From positions 1 to 19,812 of the forward strand of contig NZ_JBQCCV010000317.1 in assembly GCF_051961875.1 (NCBI RefSeq): a DNA stretch of 19,812 nucleotides, given 5' to 3'. Made by a program: the position numbers and the translations under genes. This stretch comes from Intrasporangium_A sp051961875. GTDB lineage: Bacteria > Actinomycetota > Actinomycetes > Actinomycetales > Dermatophilaceae. Below, piece after piece: positions 1 through 6,656 of this stretch; the stretch's first letter is position 1; each line of letters starts with the position of its first letter. Under the pieces are notes generated by a model, which worked only from the letters and a program-made list of their open reading frames with translations, made no database searches and was not told the origin of the DNA.

Positions 1-16
1 CCGGGACGCGAGGACG

Positions 17-949
17 TCAGGTGATCCGCAGCGCGTTGAGGACCCGGTCGAAGGACGACGTCAGCCCGTGCTCCGTCGCGAGCCGGCTCATCAAGGCAGC
101 ATCGGCCACGCGGTCGGGGACGGCGAGGTCGACGTCGTCGAGAGGAGCGTCCTTCGCGACGGCGACGACCGCCGGCGCTGCGTCCAGGTATGCCGTGGCG
201 CTCTCGAGGCGCGCCCGCTGGGCTCCCTTGATGCCCGGGTCCCCGGCGGCGAGCGCGGCCCGGAGCCCGTCCAGGGTGCCGTAGGTGGTGATGAGCTTGG
301 CCGCCGTCTTCTCCCCGATCCCCGTGACGCCGGGCAGGCCATCGCTGGTGTCGCCGCGCAGGACGGCCATGTCCGCGTAGGCGGCCCCGCCATCGATCCC
401 GTACTTCTCCCGGAGGTAGGCCTCGTCGACGAGGTCGGGTGTTCGCACGCCGCCCTTGGCCGTGTAGACGACACGGACGGGACCCGTCGCGTCGTCGACC
501 AGCTGGAACAAGTCCCGGTCGCCCGTCACGACGTCGACGGGCATCGCTTGCTTGTGCTGGGTGGCGAGGGTGCCGATGACGTCGTCGGCTTCATACCCGT
601 CCGATCCGAGCCGGGCGAAGCCGATCGCAGCCAAGGCATCGACGATGAGCGGCACCTGCGGCTCGAGCGCGTCCGGGACGTCCTCCGCGCCGCTCCCGTC
701 GGCCACCCGATGGCTCTTGTAGGAGGGGATGGCCTCGACCCGGAAGCTGGGCCGCCAGTCGTTGTCCCAGCACGCAACGAGATGGGTGGGCTGCGCGCGC
801 TCGACGAGCGAAGCGAGCATGTCGAGAAAGCCGCGTACCGCGTTGGTCGGCAGGCCGCTGGGAGACGAACGTTCGGGGACGCCGTAGAAGGCGCGGAAGT
901 AGAGGCTCGCAGAGTCGAGCAGGAGCAGCCGCTTCGTCATGGAGGTCAT
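17..949 (-). CDS. 5'-3' exonuclease (FEN/T5-exonuclease superfamily, PolI N-domain type)
   Basis: Stand-alone flap-type 5'-3' exonuclease of about 310 residues, equivalent to the N-terminal nuclease domain of DNA polymerase I, expected to act on RNA primers and 5' flaps in replication and repair. Visible motifs include the N-terminal LLLLD strand with Asp12, the acidic EADD cluster (residues 120-123), GDRD (143-146), and the helix-3-turn-helix region RGDTSDGLPGVTGIGEKTA-like at 198-217 that grips duplex DNA. Length fits the actinobacterial stand-alone family. An upstream in-frame ATG at 976 would add nine Gly-rich residues. I prefer the ATG at 949 because GGGAG lies 7 nt before it. A third ATG at 940 (MTKR) is also possible. 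The gene is divergent from the Lrp-type regulator, with about 70 bp between the starts. Confidence 0.93.
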   Translation of the reverse strand: MTSMTKRLLLLDSASLYFRAFYGVPERSSPSGLPTNAVRGFLDMLASLVERAQPTHLVACWDNDWRPSFRVEAIPSYKSHRVADGSGAEDVPDALEPQVPLIVDALAAIGFARLGSDGYEADDVIGTLATQHKQAMPVDVVTGDRDLFQLVDDATGPVRVVYTAKGGVRTPDLVDEAYLREKYGIDGGAAYADMAVLRGDTSDGLPGVTGIGEKTAAKLITTYGTLDGLRAALAAGDPGIKGAQRARLESATAYLDAAPAVVAVAKDAPLDDVDLAVPDRVADAALMSRLATEHGLTSSFDRVLNALRIT

Positions 950-1008
950 CGTGCCACTCCCGCCGGCCCCGGCCATGGAATGGTCGCTGGATCCGGGCGG
1001 CTCTGCAC

Positions 1009-1014
1009 TAGCCT
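1009..1014 (+). promoter_or_regulatory. -10 box TAGCCT of a probable leaderless promoter for the Lrp-family gene
   Basis: TAGCCT fits the actinobacterial TAnnnT -10 consensus and lies exactly 6 nt before the ATG at 1021, so transcription would begin at or next to the start codon. No Shine-Dalgarno sequence precedes this ATG. No convincing -35 box is visible. Inference from spacing. Confidence 0.55.
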
Positions 1015-1020
1015 GCGCCC

Positions 1021-1473
1021 ATGGAAGAACTGGACCGCCGGCTCGTGAGCCTGCTGCTGGCCGACGGGCGGACGAGCTACACCGATCTCGGCAAGGCGAC
1101 CGGCCTGTCGACGTCCGCGGTTCACCAGCGCGTCCGCAGGCTCGAGCAGCGCGGCATCATCACCGGCTACCGCGCCGTCATCGCCTCCGACCAGGTCGGC
1201 CTCCCGCTCACCGCCCTTGTCTCGGTCACTCCGTTCGACCCGAGCGACCCCGACGACGTGCCCCACCGGCTGGTCGACTTCCCGGAGATCGAGGACTGCT
1301 ACTCGGTGGCAGGGGAGGAGAGCTACGTCCTCAAGGTCCGCGTGGGGACACCCGGTGACCTCGAGGACCTGCTGGCCCGGATCCGCTCCGCGGCCAACGT
1401 GTCGACGAGGACCACCGTCGTCCTGTCGACTCCGTGGGAGGGCCGGACGAGCGAGCGCCTCGGCGGCGACTGA
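1021..1473 (+). CDS. Lrp/AsnC family transcriptional regulator
   Basis: 150-residue feast/famine regulator of the usual length. The N-terminal winged helix-turn-helix (about residues 18-47, TDLGKATGLSTSAVHQRV then RRLEQRGII) is the classic AsnC pattern. The C-terminal half (about 65-140) fits the ligand-binding RAM domain that assembles octamers and usually senses an amino acid. The target cannot be read from sequence. It lies 4 kb from the lysine-degradation genes, so a role there is possible but not shown. The start is fixed by the TAnnnT box 6 nt upstream (leaderless pattern). Its stop is only 3 bp from the stop of the convergent efflux gene, with no terminator hairpin between them. Confidence 0.92.
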   Translation: MEELDRRLVSLLLADGRTSYTDLGKATGLSTSAVHQRVRRLEQRGIITGYRAVIASDQVGLPLTALVSVTPFDPSDPDDVPHRLVDFPEIEDCYSVAGEESYVLKVRVGTPGDLEDLLARIRSAANVSTRTTVVLSTPWEGRTSERLGGD

Positions 1474-1476
1474 GCG

Positions 1477-2748
1477 TCAACCGTCGGTCGTCGCGGCCGC
1501 GCTCCCGCTTGGCACCGGTGAGGCCGCGAGAACCTGGCTTCGGCGTGCCCCGGCCCCAGAGCCATGGAACTCCCAGGCCCAGAGAGCGAGGGCGGTGGAC
1601 GTGAATCCCCCCGCGACCACTCCGAGAACGAGCAGGGACCCGCTGACCAGCGGCGAGACGAGGCCGGCCACGGCGGCGTTGACGATCGTCGTGAGGAAGG
1701 CCTGGTAGGACGACACCGATCCCCGGGCCTCCGGGCGGAGGTCGAGCAGCTCGATGGTCAGGATGGGCAGCGCGAGCGAGACCCCGAAGGCAGCAGCGGC
1801 GGGCGGCACGATCGTCCAGGGAAGACCGGCGGAACCTCCGGCCAGGTGGTGGACGACGCCGAAGGCCGCCCCGGCGAGTGACACGGCGAACCCGGTCAGC
1901 ACGACCGCAGAGGCACGTCTCCGGCCGGCGAGGCGTCCGGCAAGGAACGAGCCGACCATCATGCAGGCGACGAGCGGGACGAACAGGACGCCGAAGTCCT
2001 GGGCGCCGAGATGGAGGTGGTCGTTGATGATGGCCGGTGCTGAAGAGATGTAGAGGAAGAGCGCCGCGAAGTTGCACGTGATGGCGCCCGAGAGGCGCTG
2101 GACCCCCGGGTGCCGCGCAGTACGGACGAGCCCGGCCACGAGGGGTCGCGGGTGGAAGTGCACTCGCCGCTCGGGCGGATGCGTCTCGGGCAGGAGGACG
2201 GCTGCCAGACCGACCAGCAGCGCGCCATATGCGGCCAGGGCCCAGAAGATGGTCCGCCACGAGCCCCAGCCGAGCACCCAGCCACCGACGAGCGGCGCGA
2301 CCGCGGGGGCGACGGCGAAGACGAGCGACACGTGGCTCATGAACCGCTGCGCCTCGGGACCGTCGTAGAGGTCGCGGATGGCGGTGCGGGCGACGATCAT
2401 CCCTGCCCCCGCGACGAGACCCTGCAGGGCACGGGCGGTCAGGAGCATCGGCATGCTGGTCGAGACGGCACAGAGCACGCTGGTCAGGGCGTACAGCCCG
2501 CAACCGGTCAGGATGACCGGCTTGCGCCCCAGCGCGTCGGACACGGAGCCGTGAAAGAGGCTCATGACGGCGAAGGCCAGCATATAGACGCTGACCGTCT
2601 GCTGCATCGCCAGCTTGTCGACGCGGAGGTCCGTCGCCATCGCCTCGAAGGCCGGGAAGATCGTGTCGATCGTGAACGGTCCCAGCATCGTCAGCGCGGC
2701 GAGGACGAGGACGAGGACGCCGCGCGAGGCGCGGGGGGTGCGGCTCAC
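1477..2748 (-). CDS. MFS multidrug efflux transporter, Bcr/CflA type
   Basis: 423-residue major facilitator with about twelve hydrophobic segments, most like the DHA1 Bcr/CflA drug:H+ antiporters. Typical features are the opening segment LGPFTIDTIFPAF, the loop 2-3 motif G-S-V-S-D-A-L-G-R-K-P (about 67-77), and the motif C-like run AVAPAVAPLVGGWVLGWGSWR about 165-185. It probably exports drugs or metabolites, which cannot be named. The start is GTG at 2748, whose GTGA overlaps the ybaK stop by 4 bp with no Shine-Dalgarno sequence, so translation is probably coupled. Third gene of a tetR-ybaK-efflux operon, which makes the TetR protein its likely local regulator. The C-terminal 25 residues are a polar Ser/Ala/Gly tail of no clear function. 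Confidence 0.9.
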   Translation of the reverse strand: MSRTPRASRGVLVLVLAALTMLGPFTIDTIFPAFEAMATDLRVDKLAMQQTVSVYMLAFAVMSLFHGSVSDALGRKPVILTGCGLYALTSVLCAVSTSMPMLLTARALQGLVAGAGMIVARTAIRDLYDGPEAQRFMSHVSLVFAVAPAVAPLVGGWVLGWGSWRTIFWALAAYGALLVGLAAVLLPETHPPERRVHFHPRPLVAGLVRTARHPGVQRLSGAITCNFAALFLYISSAPAIINDHLHLGAQDFGVLFVPLVACMMVGSFLAGRLAGRRRASAVVLTGFAVSLAGAAFGVVHHLAGGSAGLPWTIVPPAAAAFGVSLALPILTIELLDLRPEARGSVSSYQAFLTTIVNAAVAGLVSPLVSGSLLVLGVVAGGFTSTALALWAWEFHGSGAGARRSQVLAASPVPSGSAAATTDG

Positions 2749-3245
2749 CTGGGCCGGCCGATCGGCGCGACGACGGCGTGCGTCACCCGGACGAGGTCGC
2801 CGGGTGCGAGCTCGATGTCGAAACCGCGCCGGCCTCCGGAGACGAAGACCGTGGGGAACCCTTCGGCCGTTCGGTCGAGGACCGTGGGCAGCGACCGCTT
2901 CTGGCCGACCGGTGAGATGCCCCCGACGACGTATCCGGTGGTTCGCTCGGCTGCCGCAGGCTCGGCCATGGTGACGCTCTTGACGCCGAGGGCCGTGGCG
3001 ACGGCCTTGAGGTCGAGGTGTCCGTCGACGGGGACGATCCCGACGGCGAGGCCCCGGCCGGTGTCGACGAGCAGGGTCTTGAAGACGCGCTCGGGGGGCA
3101 GGTCGAGCGCCTCGGCCGCCTCGAGTCCGTAGTTGCTGGCGGTGGCGTCGTGGTCGTAGGTATGGCGCGTGTAGGCGACGCCGGCACGGTCGAGTGCCAG
3201 CGTCGCCTGCGTGGTCGGGCCGGCACCGGCTCGGGTGCGGCTCAC
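2745..3245 (-). CDS. ybaK: Cys-tRNA(Pro)/Cys-tRNA(Cys) deacylase, YbaK type
   Basis: 166-residue trans-editing hydrolase that frees cysteine mischarged on tRNA(Pro). The YbaK/ProX fold is indicated by the ERVFKTLLV strand with the conserved lysine (Lys56 here; the counterpart is essential in the Haemophilus and E. coli enzymes) and by the VGGISPVGQKRSLPTVLD-like signature around residues 112-130. The same frame stays open upstream to 3362, but that part is Arg-rich and overlaps tetR, so I choose the GTG at 3245, whose GTGA overlaps the tetR stop by 4 bp. The gene sits between a regulator and an efflux pump. The placement looks like operon convenience rather than a functional link. Confidence 0.9.
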   Translation of the reverse strand: MSRTRAGAGPTTQATLALDRAGVAYTRHTYDHDATASNYGLEAAEALDLPPERVFKTLLVDTGRGLAVGIVPVDGHLDLKAVATALGVKSVTMAEPAAAERTTGYVVGGISPVGQKRSLPTVLDRTAEGFPTVFVSGGRRGFDIELAPGDLVRVTHAVVAPIGRPR

Positions 3246-3865
3246 CGGACGTCCGACGCGATCGACCCGAGACCGTCCCACATCGTCGTCATCACGAGGT
3301 CGGCAGCGTCGTCGGCGGTGAGCCCGGGCGTCATGACGCGTTCGACAGCGAGCCGCTCGCACGCGCCGATGAGCAGCTCCGCCATGCCGGTGACCGTCCC
3401 GGCCGGGAGCTGGGCGAAGGTGGGCAGGCTGCGGAGGCCCTCCGCGAAGGCCTTCGCGGTCTGCTGCCGGATCCGCTCGACCGACTCGGCCGGCGGGCCG
3501 ATGAGTGCCCCCTCGGTGCGCAGCAACGCGAACATCCGCTCGTGCTCGTCGATGAAGGCGAAGAACGCGAGAACCACTGCCCGCAGCCGGTCCCGGACGC
3601 CGAGGTCCGGCTGCTCCGACCAGGTGTCGATGATGAGGCCGAGGAGCTGTCGGCGCCCCTTCTCGATGGAGGCGGCCAGCAGGCCCTCCTTCGACCCGAA
3701 GTAGTCGTAGATGAGCGGCTTGGTCACGCCCACCCGTTCGGCGATCTCATCCATGGTGGCTGCCTGGATCCCCCGTGCGACGAAGACCTCCTCGGCCACC
3801 TCGAGCATCTGCGCCTCGCGCTCGGCGCGCGGGACGCGGGTGCGATGCGCTGGGGTCCCCGCCAC
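3242..3865 (-). CDS. TetR/AcrR family transcriptional regulator
   Basis: 207 residues, usual TetR length. The N-terminal DNA-binding domain (about residues 16-67) has the typical run from the EVFVARG helix through ATMDEIAERVGVTKPLIYDYF and the SKEGLLA helix. The C-terminal part is a variable all-helical ligand domain containing a MFALLRTEG segment, seen in many pump and lipid regulators. First gene of the tetR-ybaK-efflux operon, so autoregulation and control of the pump is the simplest model. It also sits next to kamA, so an influence on that gene cannot be excluded. The start is GTG at 3865, with TAGACT exactly 6 nt before it (leaderless pattern). A palindrome at 3897-3930 lies near its expected -35 region. 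Confidence 0.92.
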   Translation of the reverse strand: MAGTPAHRTRVPRAEREAQMLEVAEEVFVARGIQAATMDEIAERVGVTKPLIYDYFGSKEGLLAASIEKGRRQLLGLIIDTWSEQPDLGVRDRLRAVVLAFFAFIDEHERMFALLRTEGALIGPPAESVERIRQQTAKAFAEGLRSLPTFAQLPAGTVTGMAELLIGACERLAVERVMTPGLTADDAADLVMTTMWDGLGSIASDVR

Positions 3866-3871
3866 ATTCGG

Positions 3872-3877
3872 AGTCTA
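3872..3877 (-). promoter_or_regulatory. -10 box TAGACT of a probable leaderless promoter for tetR
   Basis: On the minus strand TAGACT (TAnnnT) is followed by 6 nt and then the GTG start at 3865. No Shine-Dalgarno sequence is present, and no recognisable -35 hexamer is seen at 17-19 nt upstream, where the 3897-3930 palindrome begins. Confidence 0.5.
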
Positions 3878-3896
3878 GGTCGGGCCCGGGGTGCGA

Positions 3897-3930
3897 CGAG
3901 GGGGCGTCCCACCAGTGGGACACCCCCTCG
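3897..3930 (-). terminator. Large palindrome after kamA: terminator and/or TetR operator
   Basis: Two 16-base arms separated by CA. The arm CGAGGGGGCGTCCCAC pairs with GTGGGACACCCCCTCG with one mismatch. In a minus-strand transcript the mismatch becomes a U-G wobble, so the stem is complete in the direction of kamA transcription, whose stop is 14 bp away. No T-tract follows. The inner core GTCCCAC-CA-GTGGGAC is a perfect 16-bp palindrome of the size TetR proteins bind and lies about 20-45 bp before the tetR -10 box, so an operator role is equally plausible. Confidence 0.65.
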
Positions 3931-3943
3931 CGCACGCTCCTGG

Positions 3944-5383
3944 TCAGACAGCGGACGCGGCTGCGGCGCGGCTCGCGGCCGCCTGCTCGCCGGCGGCGAC
4001 CATGACGTCCTCGTGGTCCACGGCGTCCCGCCACCACTGCTGCCCGGCCTCGGGCAGCGTATAGATCGGGTCGTAGTAGACGTACTCTCGCGAGAGCGCC
4101 TCGACGTCGTCACCCTCGATGGACGTGCGGTAGTTCTTCCGCCAGTAGGAGATGCCCCGCTCCTGGTCGTAGGACTCCTGCTGGTGCACCCATCGCTTGC
4201 CGACGAAGGGCACGTCGCAGACGATCCGCGGCGTCGAGAAGCCGGGGAGATAGCCCATCATCGAGTGCTGCAGCTCCTGTGCCTCGGCAAGCGAGAGCCG
4301 CCAGTGCTCCGAGAACGGGATCATGTCGCACATGTAGAAGTAGTACGGGGTGATCGACGCCCCATCGGCGAGTGCGAAGCACAGGTCGAGCAGCTGCTCG
4401 GCCGAGTCGTTGACTCCGCGCATGAGGACGCCCTGGTTGCGGACGTCGCGGACGCCCGCCTCGAGCATGGCGCGGGCGGCCTTGGCCACGGCCGGCGTCA
4501 CGGACTGGGCGTTGTTGACGTGGGTGTGGATGGCGAGCGCCACGCCGCGGGACCGGGCCTTGGACGCCACGCGGGCGACGCCCTCGACGACGTCGTCGGC
4601 GAGCCAGTGCTGGGGCAGGCCCATGAGCGCCTTGGTCGCGAGCCGGATGTCGCGGATGTTGTCGATCTCGAGCAGCTTGTCGAGGAACGCCTCGAGGTTC
4701 TTCCACGGCATGTTCGCCACGTCGCCCCCGGAGACGACGACGTCACGCACGGTCGGCGTCTCGCGCAGGTAGCGGAGCATCGCCTCATGCCGGTCCACCG
4801 GCTTGAGGTCGAACTTCAGCTTGGGAACCTGAGGGGTGGAGTTGCCGACGAGGTCCATGCGGGTGCAGTGGCCGCAGTACTGCGGGCAGGTCGAGAGGAG
4901 CTCGGCGAGGACCTTGGTCGGGTAGCGGTGCGTGAGGCCCTCGGCGACCCACATGTCGTGCTCGTGGAGCGAGTCGCGGGTGGCGTGCGGGTGCGACGGC
5001 CAGTCGGTGCGCCGGTCGGAGAAGACGGGGATCATGTAGCGGCGCACCGGGTCCGCGTAGAACGCCTCGGTGAACTCGCGGCCCGCCGACGGCATCGAGC
5101 CGTCCGTGGCGGGCACCATGGTGTTGAGCATCTGCGGTGGGATGAGCATCGACATCGTCGCGCGCTCGGCCTGATCACGCTCGAGGTCGGCGTAGAAGCG
5201 CTCCTCGAGCAGATCGCCCATCAGGGCGCGCAGCTGCTTGACGTTCTTGATGCAGTGGACACGCTGCCACTGGGCGGTGTCCCAGTCCGACTGCGTGACG
5301 TCGGCCCAGCCGGGCAACCGTGTCCAGTCGGGCTCGACGAGCTCGCGTTGGCGGTAGGCGTATGGCTGTTCGACCTTGCTCAT
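3944..5383 (-). CDS. kamA: L-lysine 2,3-aminomutase (radical SAM, PLP)
   Basis: 479-residue KamA-family enzyme converting L-lysine to L-beta-lysine with a 4Fe-4S cluster, SAM and pyridoxal phosphate. The radical-SAM motif CPQYCGHC gives Cys166, Cys170 and Cys173. Asp353 (in CDMIPFSEH) and Asp390 (in IVCDVPFVGK) are 37 residues apart, the same spacing as the two aspartates that hold the lysine side chain in the clostridial enzyme, which favours lysine over glutamate as substrate. Lys396 is the likely PLP lysine, although the clostridial PGGGGK loop is replaced by PFVGK and is one residue shorter. The N-terminus is longer than in the clostridial protein. The frame is open to 5641, but the ATG at 5383 is chosen because TACGGT precedes it by 6 nt and the extension overlaps kdd. 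Divergent from kdd-kamD-kamE-kal, first step of the same pathway. Confidence 0.92.
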   Translation of the reverse strand: MSKVEQPYAYRQRELVEPDWTRLPGWADVTQSDWDTAQWQRVHCIKNVKQLRALMGDLLEERFYADLERDQAERATMSMLIPPQMLNTMVPATDGSMPSAGREFTEAFYADPVRRYMIPVFSDRRTDWPSHPHATRDSLHEHDMWVAEGLTHRYPTKVLAELLSTCPQYCGHCTRMDLVGNSTPQVPKLKFDLKPVDRHEAMLRYLRETPTVRDVVVSGGDVANMPWKNLEAFLDKLLEIDNIRDIRLATKALMGLPQHWLADDVVEGVARVASKARSRGVALAIHTHVNNAQSVTPAVAKAARAMLEAGVRDVRNQGVLMRGVNDSAEQLLDLCFALADGASITPYYFYMCDMIPFSEHWRLSLAEAQELQHSMMGYLPGFSTPRIVCDVPFVGKRWVHQQESYDQERGISYWRKNYRTSIEGDDVEALSREYVYYDPIYTLPEAGQQWWRDAVDHEDVMVAAGEQAAASRAAAASAV

Positions 5384-5389
5384 GTGCCC

Positions 5390-5395
5390 ACCGTA
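5390..5395 (-). promoter_or_regulatory. -10 box TACGGT of a probable leaderless promoter for kamA
   Basis: Minus-strand TACGGT (TAnnnT) stands 6 nt before the kamA ATG at 5383. A GGTGGG run overlaps it and could instead act as a weak ribosome-binding site, so leaderless initiation is probable rather than certain. Confidence 0.45.
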
Positions 5396-5400
5396 GCCGA

Positions 5401-5416
5401 AGATCCGAGTGGATCT
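5401..5416. promoter_or_regulatory. Perfect inverted repeat AGATCC-GAGT-GGATCT, candidate operator of the divergent kam promoters
   Basis: Six-base perfect arms with a 4-bp spacer, located between the kamA -10 (5390-5395) and a TATGAT box (5421-5426) facing kdd, i.e. where a regulator could control both directions. A further half-site GGATCTT occurs at 5464-5470 near the kdd ribosome-binding site. The cognate protein is unknown; the TetR or Lrp proteins of this window are candidates by position only. Confidence 0.45.
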
Positions 5417-5420
5417 CTCG

Positions 5421-5426
5421 TATGAT
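5421..5426 (+). promoter_or_regulatory. -10 box TATGAT, probable promoter of kdd-kamD-kamE-kal
   Basis: TATGAT matches the TATAAT consensus at five of six positions and lies 51 bp before the kdd ATG, giving a leader of about 45 nt. No good -35 hexamer is seen at normal spacing; that place is occupied by the inverted repeat at 5401-5416, which suggests a regulated promoter. The leader is too short for a cobalamin or lysine riboswitch. Confidence 0.5.
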
Positions 5427-5477
5427 GCTTCAAGAACTGCGGTCGTGTCCCCCGAGCACCGAAGGATCTTGACACTG

Positions 5478-6656
5478 ATGTCGTCACCCACCGAGGTCAC
5501 GAGCCCCACCTCACCCATCGGCCTGCATCGCGTCCTCGAGGCGCGGGGCGAGCTGGCCACCCTGCCGCAGGCGGCCCGTCGACTCGACCCGAGGCCGGAG
5601 ATCTGGCCCGACGAGGTGCGGCTGCGCGTCCAGACCCTCAACCTGGACGCGGCCTCCTATCGTCAGCTCGCCGAGAAGCACACCGCGGAGGGACAGGTCG
5701 ACGGCGCTGCGGTCCGGGCCGAGGTGCTCGAGATCATCGGCGAGCGCGGCAAGATGCAGAACCCGGTCACCGGCTCGGGCGGCATGCTGATCGGCACCGT
5801 CGACGAGGTCGGCCCGGAGAGCACCCTCGGCCTCGAGGTGGGCGACCGCGTCGCGACCCTCGTCTCGCTCTCGCTGACGCCGCTGGCCATCAGCGACGGG
5901 CTTGCCCGCTGGGACGGGCTCTCCGAGCAGGTCCCGGCCGAGGGCCACGCCATCCTCTTCGGACGCAGCATCGCCGCCAGGCTGCCCGACGACCTCGACC
6001 CGCGACTCTCGCTCATGGTCATGGACGTGTGCGGTGCGCCGGCACTGGTCGCGCGCGTGGTCGAGGAGTACGCCGCTCAGGGGACCTCCCCGACCGTGCT
6101 CGTCCTCGGCGGGGCGGGGAAGTCCGGCTCGCTGTCCCTCGCCGCCGCCCGCCGCTCCGGGGGCGGCCGGCTCATCGGTGTCGTCCCCACGGAGCGCGAG
6201 CGCGACGTCCTCACGGCGGCCGGTCTCGCCGACGAGGTCGTCCTCGCCGACGCCCGCTCGCCCCTCGGGCTGAGCGGCGCCGTGGATGCCGCCGGCGGCC
6301 CGGCCGACGTCACCGTCGTGTGTGTCGACGTGCCCGGCTGCGAGCAGCCGGCCATCCTCTCGACCGCCCAGGGCGGCACCATCATCTTCTTCAGCATGGC
6401 GACGAACTTCGCCGCCGCGGCCCTCGGTGCCGAGGGCGTTGCCGCCGACGTGCGGATGCTCGTCGGCAACGGCTACGTCCCCGGTCATGCCGCCTATGCC
6501 CTCGAGCTCGTCCGCAGCGAGCCGGCGGTGCGTGACCTCTTCGAGTCCCGCCTCGAGCCTGCTACGCCCGCGAACGGTCCAGTCGAGGATGAGCCGGCGG
6601 GTCTATCGAACAGTGCGACCACGAGCAGCCAGTTCGAGGAAGGATCGAGGGCATGA
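5478..6656 (+). CDS. kdd: L-erythro-3,5-diaminohexanoate dehydrogenase
   Basis: 392-residue NAD(P)-dependent dehydrogenase that oxidatively deaminates 3,5-diaminohexanoate to 3-keto-5-aminohexanoate in lysine fermentation. Supporting features are the N-terminal block with GKMQNPVTGSGGMLIGTV (about 91-108), which is characteristic of this family, and a Rossmann site VLVLGGAGKSG (GGAGKSG at 211-217) followed by a second strand LIGVV. The position directly before kamD supports the call. ATG at 5478 is chosen, with GAAGGA 11 nt upstream; earlier in-frame starts run through the promoter region. The last 35 or so residues, after RDLFESR, form a polar Ser/Glu/Pro tail longer than I expect for the family. 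The stop overlaps the kamD start as ATGA. Confidence 0.88.
   Translation: MSSPTEVTSPTSPIGLHRVLEARGELATLPQAARRLDPRPEIWPDEVRLRVQTLNLDAASYRQLAEKHTAEGQVDGAAVRAEVLEIIGERGKMQNPVTGSGGMLIGTVDEVGPESTLGLEVGDRVATLVSLSLTPLAISDGLARWDGLSEQVPAEGHAILFGRSIAARLPDDLDPRLSLMVMDVCGAPALVARVVEEYAAQGTSPTVLVLGGAGKSGSLSLAAARRSGGGRLIGVVPTERERDVLTAAGLADEVVLADARSPLGLSGAVDAAGGPADVTVVCVDVPGCEQPAILSTAQGGTIIFFSMATNFAAAALGAEGVAADVRMLVGNGYVPGHAAYALELVRSEPAVRDLFESRLEPATPANGPVEDEPAGLSNSATTSSQFEEGSRA

Noticed and set aside
3194..5425. Very long plus-strand open frame antisense to kamA (about 740 codons)
   Set aside because: It lies opposite the radical-SAM gene, has His/Val/Arg/Asp-rich composition without recognisable domains, and is explained by high-GC codon bias.
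5469..5474. Perfect -35 consensus TTGACA just before the kdd ATG
   Set aside because: A matching -10 would fall inside kdd at about 5492, where the sequence is CGAGGT; the transcription start would be after the chosen ATG.
5427..5477. Cobalamin or lysine riboswitch before kdd
   Set aside because: The leader of about 45-90 nt is too short for either class and lacks their conserved cores.
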